Position numbers and translations under genes: made by a program
Notes under the pieces: model-generated
Told to the model about the DNA's origin: nothing
Seen by the model: only the letters and a program-made list of their open reading frames with translations
The model's database searches: none
Assembly (NCBI RefSeq): GCF_947179165.1
Contig: NC_077247.1
Span: forward strand, 17,281,501 to 17,345,500
Source: Solanum dulcamara
Lineage: Eukaryota; Streptophyta; Magnoliopsida; Solanales; Solanaceae
Direction of reading: 5' to 3'
DNA: 64,000 nucleotides
Shown: positions 1-11,782 of the stretch, piece by piece
How positions within the stretch are numbered: position 1 is the stretch's first letter
Layout: each line of letters starts with the position of its first letter

Positions 1-264
1 ATGTTAAACTTGCTTACTCTTGTTTAGTTTCTACCATTAAACCCATTACTAGTTTTTGGGGTTACGTATTGGCTTAGGTTCACTAGTCTCATTTGTGCAT
101 AGCTAACCTCTAGTAGGGTCTTGCGTATCAGTGTGAAGACATCCATAGCATATCTTCGGGAGGCTACAAGATGCCATTAGGAATACTCCCCCTTTTGTTT
201 CACTTTCGTGCAGTGTGGGTCTTAATGGTTCCTTGAAATCTCACTTGCTCCACTCTTTCACAGG
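1..264 (+). mobile_element. Element 1: end of 5' LTR and untranslated leader
   Basis: The first ~100 bases resemble the end of the LTR at 8430-8560 (shared text such as CTTGTTTAGTTTCTAC and GGTTACG-ATTGGCTTA). The following leader shares TCTTCGGGAGGCTA with the leader of element D near 22580. The LTR/leader junction and the primer site are no longer readable, so a small deletion has probably removed them. No coding sequence is seen. The stretch leads directly into the gag remnant at 265. Confidence 0.6.
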
Positions 265-1750
265 ATGGCTCGCACGCGAGTCATAATGGTCGAGGATGAT
301 GCACTCAAGATCGTAGATAGAGCCCCATCTAGAGGTAGAGGCTGACCTAGAGGTTATACAAGGGCTGCGTTATCTACCTATTACATATAAAAGGTTCCTG
401 AGCCCGAAGAGGAGGTACAGGCAGCATTTGTACCTCTATAGCTGATAGGGCCAGGACCAACCCAACCACCACCTACACAACCTGCAACACCATAACTTCA
501 TGCCATACTCACCTAGATTCTAGCAACTATAGGTGAGATAAGATAGGCCCTACCTTCTGCTCCTACCCCAGCACCATAGGGTTAGCTTGCATCAATAGCC
601 CTAGAGGGCCAGCCACTACCAGCTCATGTGGCTACACAGCCGAGTATAGATGACGGGGTCATGCTACTACAAGTAGAAGATGCTTGGGGTATTTTAGAGA
701 CTTTCACCGCTAATATTTACTATGTGATTGGCGAGAACACCCATGAGTTTCTGACTACATGCTAGGAGTAGCTTCAGTCCTTAGGCTTCTTGGAGTCGAG
801 AGGAGCTGACTTTACCATACATAAGTTTTGCATGCCCTTTGGGCTGTGGTGGCGCTTGTACCTGCAATCAAGGCTAGCAGGGTTGCCTTATGTATCTTGG
901 GATGAGTTCTCAGAGGATTTCTGTGCCCATTTCATACTATAAAGCATCAGGGATAGGCTTCGTGATCAGTTATGTAGGTTAGAGCAGATTTCTATTACCA
1001 TCTCATAGTATAAGGCGAGGTTCTATGAGATGTCCCTCTATGCCATCATGATTTTACCCATAGAAAGGAAGAGAGTTTGTTGCTTTGTGTCTAGGTTACG
1101 GTACAGACTGAGGTTTGATATGGAGCATCAGGTTTTAGCGGTCTGTTCATTTCTAGATGTGGTCGACCATACTTAGTCTATGGAGTATATTCATCTAGAG
1201 GCCCAAGGGGGCAGCAATAAGAGGACTCGCTACTAAGGTAGTAACATTGGGTCCTAGACTAGAGGAGTGGAATTTTATGATAGGCCCCTCTAGAGGTTTC
1301 GGCAGGTCAGTTTAGCTAGACTATTCAGGCGGCATTACCTTCTTTTGACAGTAGCCAGTATCAGCTTAGTGGTCCTAGCATGGGTCAGGGTTCGAGTGGA
1401 TTGGATGTCGATTCTTTAGGTCGTAGAGTTATAGGTTGATCTTTTTAAGTATGCTATGACTATGGTAGCTTAGACCATTAATCCCGAGAGTTCCCCCAGT
1501 AAGGGTAAGGGGAGATTGTACCAGCCCTTCAGCAGCTATACCAGTGGCAGTAGTGTATCCTCTAGTTAGAGATAGAGTTTAGGGCCAGGATTATCGTGGA
1601 GGCTGATAGGGTTCTAGAGGCAGAGCATAGGGAGGCAAGTTAGGTAGTAGGCTAGACACATCAGGTAGATGTGCTCAGGGCCATTTCTATGTGGCTCTAA
1701 TGTGGGCAGAGGTTGAGGCATCTGATGATGTCATTACAAGTATGCTTCTA
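265..1750 (+). pseudogene. gag: Decayed Gag of Ty3/gypsy element 1
   Basis: Gag would form the cytoplasmic virus-like particle that packages the element RNA. The reading starts at the ATG at 265 (MARTRVIMVEDD) and is broken by many stops and frameshifts. A retrotransposon-gag core is recognisable at about 800-1200: WDEFSEDFCAHF, then RDRLRDQL, then SFLDVVDHT. The nucleic-acid-binding zinc knuckle expected near 1440-1480 has decayed to a CYDYGSLDH-like remnant that lacks the CX2C pair. Several stops are TAG where CAG or TGG would be expected, as in long-methylated repeats. It lies directly upstream of the protease remnant and was once part of one polyprotein. Confidence 0.75.
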
Positions 1751-1754
1751 TTAT

Positions 1755-2091
1755 GCCACCAGCCTGCCATATTTTATTTGATCCAGGATCTACCTTTTTG
1801 TATGCATCTATCTATTATGCTCCCTGATTGGGTTTGATGTCCGAGTATTTGGTAGAGTCGATTCATGTTTCTACCGCGGTAGGTGAGTCTTTAGTAGTAG
1901 ATCAGGTTTTACGGTCTTTCTTAGTGACCATCCAGGGTTATGATACTAGATTTTACCTTATTCTGCTAGATATGCTAGATTTTGATGTGATTCTAGGCAT
2001 GGACAGGTTATTACCTTACCATGCAGTCCTGGATTGCTACGCCAAGATCGTTACCTTAGCCATGCCTAGTATTCCTCTAGTATTATGGTAG
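1755..2091 (+). pseudogene. Aspartic protease remnant of element 1
   Basis: The protease would cut the Gag-Pol polyprotein. The active-site motif is visible as a FDPGS-type sequence at about 1777-1795, followed after a gap by the open stretch 1828-2091 ending in [13 protein letters not shown], the typical second half of gypsy proteases. D-P-G in place of D-S/T-G is also found in elements B and C of this window, so it is a trait of these families and not decay. The stretch closely matches 44354-44641 of element E (GDSLVVDQV against GESLVVDQV), which places elements 1 and E in one family. Confidence 0.75.
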
Positions 2092-2130
2092 GGTTCTTGC
2101 AGTCACACACTGACAAGGCTTATCTCTTTT

Positions 2131-3610
2131 ATGCGGGCTCAATGGTTGGTTGGTTCAGGTTATCTAGCTTACTTGGCCTATATGTATGATGTTAGTAGAG
2201 AAGGCCCTTTAGTTGACTCTGTTCCTGTGGTTAGAGATTTAATGGATGTGTTCCCTATGGACCTACTTGGACTTCTCCTAGAGCGTGATATTGATTTTTT
2301 TCATAGACTTGGAGCCAGGCACTAATATTTTCATAGACTTGGAGCCAGGTACCCAGCCTATTTCTATTCCACCATATCGGATGGAACTAATAGAGCTCCA
2401 AAAGCTCAGTGTTAAGCTTGAGGACCTATTAGTTAAGGGGTTCATACATTCGAGTGTGTCACCATGAGGTGCTCATATTCTGTTTGTGAAGAAAAAGGAT
2501 GGGACTATGAGGATGTGCATTAACTACAGGCAGCTGAACAAAGTGACGGTGAAGAATTGTTACCCCATGCTTCACATTAATGATTAATTTAATCAACTTT
2601 AGGGTGCCGTAGTGTTTTGTAAGATAGACTTGAGGTATGATTACCATAAGTTATGGATTAGGGCATCAGACATCTTTATGACTACATTTAAGACTCATTA
2701 AAGACACTATGAGTTTCTTCTAATAACATTTGGGTTGACTAATGCCCCTGCCACCTTTATGGACTTGATGACTCGAGTGTTCAGGCCATACCTTGATTAT
2801 TTTTTTTATTGTTTCATTGATGATATATTGGTATACTAGCAGAGCCAAAGTGAGAATAAGTAGCATTTCAGGATAGTTATTCAAACTTTGAGAGATCAAT
2901 GACTATAAGCCAAGTTCTCAAAGTGTGAATTTTGGCATAAGCCTATAGCATTCTTGAGGCACCTGGTGTCCAAGGATGGTATTATAGTTCATCTAGAAAT
3001 AATTGAGGCTATTTGTGATTCGGATAGGCCTACTTCTGTTATCGAGGTTCGTATCTTTGTCGGGTTAGCTAGTTAATATTGATGCTTTATCGAGGGTTTT
3101 TCTACTATTGTATCCCTATTGACTCAGTTCACTCATCAAGATATTCCTTTTGTGTGGTCGGAGGAGTGTGAGATAAGCTTTTGGAGGCTCAAGGAGTTAC
3201 TTACCACCGCTCATATTTTGACACTTTCAGTTTAGGGCAAGGGCTTCATAGTATATTATGACACATCTGGCATAGGGTTTTGTGTATTGATACAGCGAGG
3301 CTAGGTCATAGCTTATGCGTCGAGGCATCTTAAGTTACATGAGTATAACTACCCCACCCATGACTTAGAGTTGGCAGTAGTAGTGTTCATACTTAAGATC
3401 TGGAGGCACTATCTATATGAAGTCCATTGTGAGTTCTAGACTGATCACATGATGCTTTAGTACATTATGAGCTAGAGGACCTTAATTTGAGGAAGTGTCG
3501 GTAGATTGAGTTCCTGAAGGACTATGACCTCTATATTCTCTACCATCCGGGCATGGCGAATGTAGTAGCGGACGCCATGAGCCGGAAGGCAGTGAGTATG
3601 GGTAGTCTAA
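2131..3610 (+). pseudogene. pol: Reverse transcriptase and RNase H remnants of element 1
   Basis: These domains would copy the element RNA to DNA and remove the RNA strand. RT begins with an ISIPPYRM motif near 2362, then [20 protein letters not shown] near 2516-2545, and a retained catalytic pair in FIDDILVY near 2815-2838. RNase H follows with YYDTSG near 3255, ASRHLKLHE near 3320, THDLELA near 3357 and TDHMML near 3440, ending in VVADAMSRKA near 3570. A 30-bp direct repeat (TTTTCATAGACTTGGAGCCAGG, twice) lies at about 2298-2350. At least a dozen stops and frameshifts interrupt the reading, so it cannot be translated as one protein. Confidence 0.8.
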
Positions 3611-3839
3611 GCTTTCTTTCTATTTCAGAGTGATTATTGGCTTTGAATATCCAGTCCTTAGCTAACCGACGATTAATTGATATTTAAGATTCCATACGAG
3701 TATCAGCCCATGTAGGGGTTCAGTCCTCTTTTCTAGATCGAATCTGTGGTCATTAGTTCAGGATTAGTCTTTGATGGCACTTAGAGATAGCATGTTGGCA
3801 GGTGATGCTGGTCAGGCTACTTTAGATTCAGATGGGCTT

Positions 3840-5048
3840 TTGAGATTCACCAGATGATTATGTGTTCTAAGAGTTGGGGGTTTAATTTAGCTGATTCTTA
3901 GCGAGGCTCATGATTCCATATATTCCATCCATTCGAGCATAGCTAAGATATATAGTGATTTTAGGTAGAACTACTGGTGGAGTGATATAAGGAAAGACAT
4001 CTAGGACTATGTGTCACATTATTTATGTTTCCATCAGGTGAAGGCCGAGCGTATGAAGCTTGGTGGTGAGTTTCAGAGATTATACTTTCTAAAGTGAAAG
4101 TGGGAGTATATCACCATGTACTTCATTGTGAGTTTGCCTCGGACTTTCAGAGGTGTTGAAAGTATTTGGATCATCGTGAATTGATTGACCAAGTCGGCAC
4201 ACTTTCTTCCCATTCATACTTCCTTCAGTGCCGAGAGGTTGGCTCGTATCTAAACTTTTTAGGTGGTTCATCTTCATGATGTGCCTGTATATATCATTTC
4301 AGACCGGGGTTCACAATTCTTTTAGAGGACTTTTCAAGAGGATTTGGGCACCCATGTTCACCTTAGTATAGTATTTTACCCACAGAATGATAGTTAGTTA
4401 GAGCTTTCTATTCAGGTCCTTGAAGATATATTGCAGGCCTGTGTTATGGATTTTGGGGGTCAGTGGGACCTGTTCTTGCCTTTGGCAGAGTTTCGTACAA
4501 CAATAGCTACCACTCTAGCATTCAGATGGCCTCGTTTGAGATTTTATATGGTAGGCAATGTCACTCTCCGGTTGGTTGGTTTGAGTCTACGGAGCATAGG
4601 CCGCGTGGTACAGACTTATATTAGAAAGCCTTGGATTAGGTGAGGGTGATTCAGAATAGACTCAGGATGGCTCATAGTAGACATCAAAGTTATAGGGATC
4701 ATAGGTGTTGACCATTGAGGTTTGCAATTGGTGACTCTAAGTATTGCCCATGAAGGGCATGATGACATTTGGGAGGCGGGGCAAGCTCTACCCCAGGTAT
4801 ATAAGACCGTTTGAGATTTCTAGGATAATCAGATAGGTTGCCTATGAGTTAGCCTACCTCCAGAACTATCAGCTATCCACTTGTCTTTCATGATTCGATG
4901 ATGCGCCAGTATGATTCAGTTGAGGTTGATGATCATTCAACCTTTGTAGAGGAGACGAAGGCCATTCTAACTAAAAATATTAGGCAGCTGCGATTGAGAC
5001 CCATTCCTATTGTTATGGTCTATTGGAGGCACTGTCCAGTCGATTAGT
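3840..5048 (+). pseudogene. int: Integrase and chromodomain-like tail of element 1
   Basis: Integrase inserts the DNA copy; the C-terminal chromodomain-like tail of chromoviruses guides it to chromatin. Visible pieces are the HHCC finger region (YSIHPSIAKIY-like, then the CFHQVKAER segment near 4026), the first catalytic block near 4110-4210 (YFIVSLPRTF, VKSAHFLP), ISDRGSQFF near 4297 with the second Asp, and a third block near 4385-4440 (LELSIQVLEDIL) where the Glu remains but a stop replaces the preceding Gln. The open piece 4431-4643 covers the end of the core. The tail (YDSVEVDDHSTFVEE, RPIPIVMVYWR) runs to about 5048, where LTR-like sequence begins abruptly. Confidence 0.75.
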
Positions 5049-6930
5049 TCCAGAATGTCGAGTTTAGACTAAAATGACCCTTCATTCGCTTTTCGAGGCT
5101 TTCAATCTAATCTTGAAGCCCATTATGGAATTTGGCTAAAAATGGCACTTGGGTGTAGGACTCTTTTTATTTTCTTAAAATAACCTCAAATGGGAATTTT
5201 GAATGCTCCATTAAGTCTGAAATGTCAAATTTAGTGGGGTAGCATATCTCATTTGTGCACACAAAATTCCGAATGAATCTTGAGTACCCCGTCAAAGTTT
5301 GAACAGTGCCCAAAATTCCATGTTGCAGCTGTTGCTAGTGCAAGTGACTTTCTTCATCATGTTTACAATCACGGAGGGTCACTGTTCTAAGGCTTCCCGA
5401 TCGCTTGGCCCCTAGCCGCTATTGCAATGAAGAGTTCACTGGGAGTTTACCTAGTTGGTCTTCACGATTGCGAGACTTTACCTACGCAATTGCAAGGGTC
5501 ATTTTGAGGGGCGATCGAGATTGCGACACATGTCCTTACGATCGCGATGGCCAATTATGTCTGATCTTTATTTAAAAGACAAGAAGCAATTAATTCAGTC
5601 CTAACACCTTCAAAGAGTGAGTTATCCTCCGATATAAGTCAAATTTGGTGATTTCAAGTCCCAAGCATCCAATATTGTTGTGGCTATGTGGGTTAGTGAT
5701 TGGGAAGGTTGGAAAAGCTTTTTTGGAGGTATAACCTTGCTTTTAGCTGCTTTCCATAACTTTAATGGTGACTAATTTAGTATTTTCTTGCATTGTTGAT
5801 TCGGGGTTTTTCCGAGACACGAATTGAGTTCCATTTTGAAACACAAGTTTGGTGTAATGCTTGGGACCTTTTCACGAAGTCAATTCCAAAATTACCAGAG
5901 TGGGTTCCATATTCTCGGTTTTTACTCAAAAACTGGTTCTATGATTTTAGTAATTTTAATGTCAAAATGACCGTATTAACTTTATATATCGATTTTTGAT
6001 AGTGTGGAAGAACTTAGAGACCACTTGGAAGGAGGAAGTTTCAATTTAGTTAATTGGAAGCGCAGGTGATTGGCCTACAAGTAGGCTACGGTTTCCCCCT
6101 CTTTAGATTGAGCCTGAGAAAGTGATTACATGTTGATTAGTTGAAATTTGGGTTGGGTATTATTGAATCATGCTTAGACATTTAGAAATCATGGTTTAGT
6201 CTTATTTTAGGATTTTATCGAGTACTTGTGAGCATGCTACTTGCCTTGTCGATCATCTATGCCTTGTGGTGTATTTTTATACTTATCTTATTATTTAAAT
6301 GAAGTGTGTTTGTCCTTAGTCTAGGATTGACTAGAGCTTGCCTTAGAAATGTATGATTTGAACCTGATGGGCCTCAGTCTCTCCCAAATATCATTTCGAC
6401 TGGTTTAGATCCTTGTAGATTGGTGTACCAGACTTGAGTCTGACTTTTTAGGCCTTAGTTAGGCGGGACTCTTTCTCCGATGACATTCTATCCTTACCTC
6501 CCAATTTTGTGGCTTCATATATTTCAGCGGTGACACTGGGTTTTGTACTGCGATTCAAGATTCGTCTGGAGTTCAGCTTAAATACTTTTATTTATTTAGA
6601 AAGTGTGAATAGAGATCCACGGAGTTTTGTAACTATTGACCATTGGGAGCACTTGCAGTAACTATATTTTGGCACCCTTATCGAGCATTCAGATTCATGC
6701 TCTAGCCTCAACCACATTGACACTCTCAATGAATATTCGGTTAGAGGTCCATCCTCGATCATTCGGATTCTTATAAAGAGCATCAAGTTAGTGGTCCGAC
6801 CTCAGTCACTTGATACTTGATCGGTTACTTGGATACTTCTGTTGAGCATCCGGTTAGAAATTCAGCCTCATTACCATCAGATTCTACTTAATTGGTTTTA
6901 GGTTCTGATTCTATATTCTCCGGTATTGGG
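5049..6930 (+). mobile_element. LTR-derived segment between two integrase tails
   Basis: This noncoding stretch aligns by eye with the middle of the element D LTR. Compare CAGAATGTCGAGTTTAGACT, then TGACCCTTCA, GCACTTGGGTGTAGGAC and TAGTGGGGTAGCATA here with 19270-19500. It includes a CG-rich palindrome array at about 5380-5560 and a degenerate tandem repeat at about 6650-6890. Chromodomain-like coding sequence lies on both sides (4880-5048 and 6931-7150), so the segment probably entered by recombination between related copies and not as a clean insertion. No gene is seen. Confidence 0.6.
6650..6890 (+). repeat. Degenerate ~60-70 bp tandem repeat
   Basis: Three to four imperfect units are built around GAGCATC(A/C)GGTTAG, then GTCC(A/G)-CCTCA-TCA. 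Examples start near 6679, 6725, 6777 and 6844. The units are embedded in LTR-derived sequence. Such U3 repeats often hold transcription-factor sites, but no function can be read here. Confidence 0.5.
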
Positions 6931-7228
6931 TTCTCAATGCTACGCCGGTATATTCCATATGAGTCCCACGTGATTCAGTATGATTCTGTTGAGATAGAAG
7001 ATCGTCTAACCTTTGTTAAGGAGCCGATTGCTATATTAGCCAAAGATGATCACCAGCTTTGTTCTAAGTCTATTCATGTGTTTAAGTTCTAGTAGAGACA
7101 CCGTCCAATCGAGGAGGCTACCAAGGATACCGAGTAGGAGATGCGGGAGAAGTTCCCCATCTTATTTGAGCCTTTAGGTAATCCTCGTCTTTACTTTCAC
7201 GAACGAATATTCTATTAGTAGTGGATGT
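6931..7228 (+). pseudogene. Second integrase C-terminal tail fragment
   Basis: The fragment begins with SMLRRYIPYESHV, the usual link between integrase and the chromodomain-like tail in chromoviruses. It continues through YDSVEIEDRLTFVKEP to a broken RHRPIEEAT-type ending. It repeats the content of 4880-5048 but is closer to consensus, so it comes from another copy of the family. The sequence CACGAACGAATATTCTATTAGTAGTGGATG that normally precedes the 3' LTR of these elements follows, then the LTR at 7229. Confidence 0.65.
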
Positions 7229-8610
7229 TGTAATGACCCTTCGATCATTTTCATACTTCTGCTTCTGTTTCATCACTTAGAATATTTCTATAGCACCCCC
7301 ATGTCATTTATGACCTAGTGGCACCAGTAGCTCGATCACCTGGTTGTTCATTTGGGTTTAGGCTCGTTTTCCTATTTTGAAGTTTTTATAACTTGAAAAG
7401 TTGACTTCGATCATAACTTCAGGTAAACAACCTAAGAATAAAATTCTGACAGTTTCATTAGCTCCAGAATGGCCAAAGTAGGCTAGTTGCATAGTCGGCA
7501 TAATTATCGAGGCAATCGGTATGAGTTTGGGGCCATTTGGCGCTTTATCATTTGAAACTTGGCATAAGATTGACTTTGGTCAACATATTTGGTAAGCACG
7601 CTCGGATTGAAATTTCATAGAGCAGTTAGCTCCAGAGAGTTTGTTCTAGAACAACCTTTCATGATGTCCCGAGGCTTTTGGTCTCATTTCGATCCCATTT
7701 GTAATTTTGGTTTAAATTTATGCTTGGGTGTAGGACCCATTTTTTTTATCAAAACGACCTCCATTAGAAAGTTTTATTGCACCACTGAGTCAGAAATGTT
7801 TTTTTCAATCAAAAAATATATATGGTTTGCAGTCATGGGACTCCGGATGAGTCTGGAGCATCAAAAAAAATTAAATTTTGGACTGTGCTATAACTATTCA
7901 TTGCGGTTATTGTTCACCACGAATCTTTTTAGATTTAAGTGTCAACTTTGACAAACGATTTCTACACCATTTTGAGCTCAATTTCAGAGATTCAAAGGTC
8001 CAAATTGAAGAGATTTTCGAGAGGAACGCATTGGTAAGCTCGTAAGGTGATTTGAGAACTTCGTTTGAGGTAAATTTTGAATTTTAGTTGTTGTCTTTTG
8101 TTGTTTTGAAGTGAAATTTTGGAGAATTCTGAGAAGTGATTTCTGGGCCAATTTAGGTCCAATTTGAGCAATTCAAAAGCCTATCTCTCATGGAATTTCG
8201 AGAAAAATATTATGGGCTATCAAAAACTTATTTGGGGCATTTGGTGCAGGTAAAATTGCGATTTTAGTTGCTATTTTTATTGAATTTCGAAGTAGAATTT
8301 AATAAACTTTGGGAACTGTTTTCTTGGGCGTTTTAAGTTCGATTTTGGAAATTCTTGGTGCTAAATTATGGGTTTAGTCAGCTCTGTACTAGTGACTTTC
8401 AGATTCTGGAAGGGATCAATACATATATTTATTTTGGTATGCCTTCCGCTTATCTAATCTGTTTATATTGAAATTGCTTATTCTTGTTTAGTTTCTACAC
8501 TTAAATCCATTACTAGATACTTCGGGTTACGGATTGGCTTACCTACTCTTGGGTTATAATAGGTGTCATCATGACTTGAGAAATTGGGTTGGTATATTCG
8601 TTCAACCAAA
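7229..8610 (+). mobile_element. 3' LTR downstream of element 1
   Basis: The LTR starts TGTAATGACCC, the same start as the element D LTR at 18893 and close to that of element 2 at 11783. It runs to the GGTGTCATCATGACTTG signature near 8580, also seen at 22456 near the end of the D LTR. The last bases (TGACA expected) are mutated, so the right edge is approximate. An imperfect tandem duplication of about 180 bp (GAGGTAAATTTTGAATTTTAGTTG and GCAGGTAAAATTGCGATTTTAGTTG) lies at about 8030-8390. No target-site duplication could be paired with the other side. Confidence 0.65.
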
Positions 8611-11600
8611 TCTATCTTAAATCTTCATGAAATCAGCCCAAATTTTAGATATGAATTCTTTTGAATGCTCTGAATCTTTTGAGATATCACCCACTCAAAA
8701 CAGAGTTCATTTGTGGTAAATCAATTCAAATTTGAAGTAGCTTAGTGCTTCGTTAATGACTGTCTAAGAAATTTTGCACTTTCATTTTTCATTTTTCAAC
8801 CTAAACTCATTTTTCTTACTTAAAACAATACACTCCAACTGATTTTAGCATCAATTGCTCAAGAATAACTACATAATCCAATGACTTCAAGTTTTAGCAT
8901 CAACAGATGAAAATAGCAATTTAAGAATAAAAAGAATGAAAAATAAAAAGAAAATAAAGACAATGTAATCGAATAATAAAAAAAAAATTAGAAAATATAC
9001 GTAGCAGACTAACAAGGCACGTGCATGTCACTCCCTACTCAAGGATTTGGTTGTTTAGTTTCACGGTGGTATTTATTTTGTTCTTAAAAGTTTTGGGGTA
9101 ATAAGACCCTTGTTAAGTTTAGGTGTGTCACCGGGATTTTGGGTACAGTTTGAGGGTGTACTTATGCCTTATCCCTTAAAAAGAAGCTACTCCAACAAAG
9201 TAATACATAGCCTAGCAAAATACCTTTCAATTATGACTTGTTTCTCTTAATGGTGTCCTAATTTTTTCTTGTTACACTACTAAGACTTGCTCAGAACGAA
9301 ATATAACCCTCTTGAAAGAGATTGAACCATGACAATTTCTTGGTCTCTTATTTCCCTTTATTGGCTTATCATTAAGAGATTTTTTAATGCAAAATTAAGT
9401 AATTGGGTTTATGAACATGAAAGGTTTGATAGTTAGGGATATTATTAATAATAATTAAGAGAAGAATTTATGAAGATGTAGAGGTGTGAGTTATCAAGAT
9501 ACTTTCTAAATAAATGATTGAGAAAAAATAGAAGAAAAAAAGTCAAAAAAGGAGAATTAAGATAAATATGAATGGAAGCTATAAAGAGGTGCCACATCAC
9601 CTCGTCTATGATCCTCTTTTATATTTATGTACTAGTATGTGTACCTGCGTGATGCGCGGATATTAAAAAGTAATCAAGTTTTAATTAAAACTAACTAACA
9701 TTTATTATTTACTTATCAATATTTTAAAAATTAATTATAAAAAGTTATTTACTTATTTATTTGAGCACATTAAATTAACATTAGTAGTACACAATTTCTT
9801 TGTTATAATATCAAAATATTATTTCTATATATATTTATGATAAGCTACACTTTCAGTTTTACAGTATTTACCCTCAAACTTTTATCAAGGAAAATCTTTA
9901 TTTTTTACTGTATTAGTTTACCTTGGACAAAAATTAAATATTCTATTTGTTTAAATTTATTTGTCCTATTTTTTTTAGGCCGTTTAGAAAAATCTCTTTT
10001 TTGTTTTTATCAATTTTTTAATTTTTAATTTTTCACGCGACATGATTAAGACACAAAATTAAAAAGATATTTTAGTATATTTGACATACGTTTAATTTAA
10101 AACCACAAGATTCAAGTCTTTTTTTATTTTCTTAAATTTCGTGCCAAATAAAAATAGGACAAATAATTTAAAATGGAATTTCTGTAATACATAAATTACT
10201 ATAAAATACAAACATCAACATACAATTTGCATACTTATCATTTATTAATTGAATACAAATAATTAAGCAAATTATTATATATATATATATATATATAATA
10301 TTTCTTTTAAAAAATAAATTTGGTTCAAGTTTATTTTTATTTATGCAATAAAAAATGTCAAAACAAAGAAACAAAAATACATTAAAAAAACGAAATACAA
10401 AAAATGTACCAAATCTTTTTTCAAGGCATAAAGACACATAAATAATGTGTATTTTTTTTACAGTATTCTATTAATAATTAATAAATAATAAAAATGAACG
10501 TGGAAAGTCCTAATACCCAGTAGCTTTAAAAAGTGAATGTGTAAAGTGCTAATGCCCGTAATAGGAAAGTACATTTCTCTTCATCTCGAAATTACAAACT
10601 TTTTCAATTCTTTTGTTTCATCCAACTTTCTTTACTTTGAGCGATGAAATTCTCGTTGCCGTTTGAAATTTTTGCGGATGATTAAGAGATTTTCTCGTTG
10701 GTGTTTTCCGGCCTCTCTATTTTTTCTTTGATTTTGTGTTCTTTGCAAGTTCCAATAAGCTCATTTTTTTTATTTATCCATGCAGCTTGATGCAGTTACT
10801 GGGTTTAGATTCTTCATTTTTTGGATGAGATTGTAGATCTCTTCTCCGATTAACGTTAAAATTTGTCTTGTCTCTTCAAAATTGAGGTAAACTCTTTTAT
10901 TGCTCTTGCTTTCTTGCTTTTTACACCTCTCCGAAGTTTTGTGGTGACCTCTTTTTCTGATGAATGCATGATTCTCACATAGTTACTATGAATTCCTCTC
11001 TTGGTGTATGTATACTTCAATAATTCTGATTTAGTTCCTTTGGTTGTTTTTGTTGTGGTTGATTTTTGTAAATTTAAGTCTTGGAGATCTATCCCTTCAT
11101 ATGTGCTCAACTCCAAATTAGTGCTGTTCACCTTCTGTTGCATTTTATAGCAGCCTTATTTATGCCATGAGCCAAATACCAAGTCTTGCTAATGTTAAAA
11201 GGGTATAAACGATATAACATAAAGCGGAATAAAATTTTAAAAAATATTTTTTGTTGTGTATTTCATTTTCTACCAATTGGCCAATTTGGACATTCCCAAA
11301 TTGCTACGAAATTGCTATCCCCTCTTTCTCAACACTTGTGTGTCTCTCCTTCAGGCATCCACTTAATTTGCTTCAGTTCTTTTCATTTGTGTTGATCAGT
11401 CCATGATTTCAAATAGATCAATAGTTTTAACACTCATAGCTTGTTGAGTATACATGACCATGAGCATTTACCATTTTGTACTTTTCATGTGGCTATTTTG
11501 CTTATGATCAACTGGATATGCTCCTACATCAATTGTATAGCCGATGGATTTCCTCGATGCTACCTAATTCTCACTCTTATTTGTAAGCTTCATTATGCGT

Positions 11601-11782
11601 TTATGCATCTACGTATAGTGTGGCAAATGGTCAGTTTTCGTGATTTCAGTGGCAGCATTATTGTAAAAATGGAAAGGATTCTTAACTAGACAACCTATGT
11701 TGTAGCAAGAGTTGTGTCTCATCTTCTCATCACTGTCAAGATGATAAGAGATGCTTCTAAGTTTGATAAGGGTGGTGTGGAG
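8611..11782. other. AT-rich island, no gene recognised
   Basis: This is the longest stretch that does not read as LTR retroelement or virus. It is strongly AT-rich at about 9630-10560. Open frames here are short and look random. A GTACCTGCGTGATGCGCGGA motif near 9640 resembles a tag common beside dispersed plant repeats, but its class could not be fixed. From 10570 to 11780 the pyrimidine-rich tracts, a possible splice acceptor (ATTTATCCATGCAG, about 10772-10787) and moderate GC look like a 5' UTR/intron fragment of a gene or a captured piece of one. No exon could be confirmed. Confidence 0.4.
10273..10297. repeat. (AT)n microsatellite
   Basis: About 12 uninterrupted AT units occur inside the AT-rich island. 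No associated gene is visible. Confidence 0.9.

Noticed and set aside
7589..7951. 120-codon open frame
   Set aside because: Lies within the 3' LTR and has no similarity to retroelement or other protein motifs I know.
10856..11143. 95-codon minus-strand open frame in the AT-rich island
   Set aside because: Lys/Thr/Ser-rich without a recognisable motif, lying in pyrimidine-rich UTR/intron-like DNA; probably chance.
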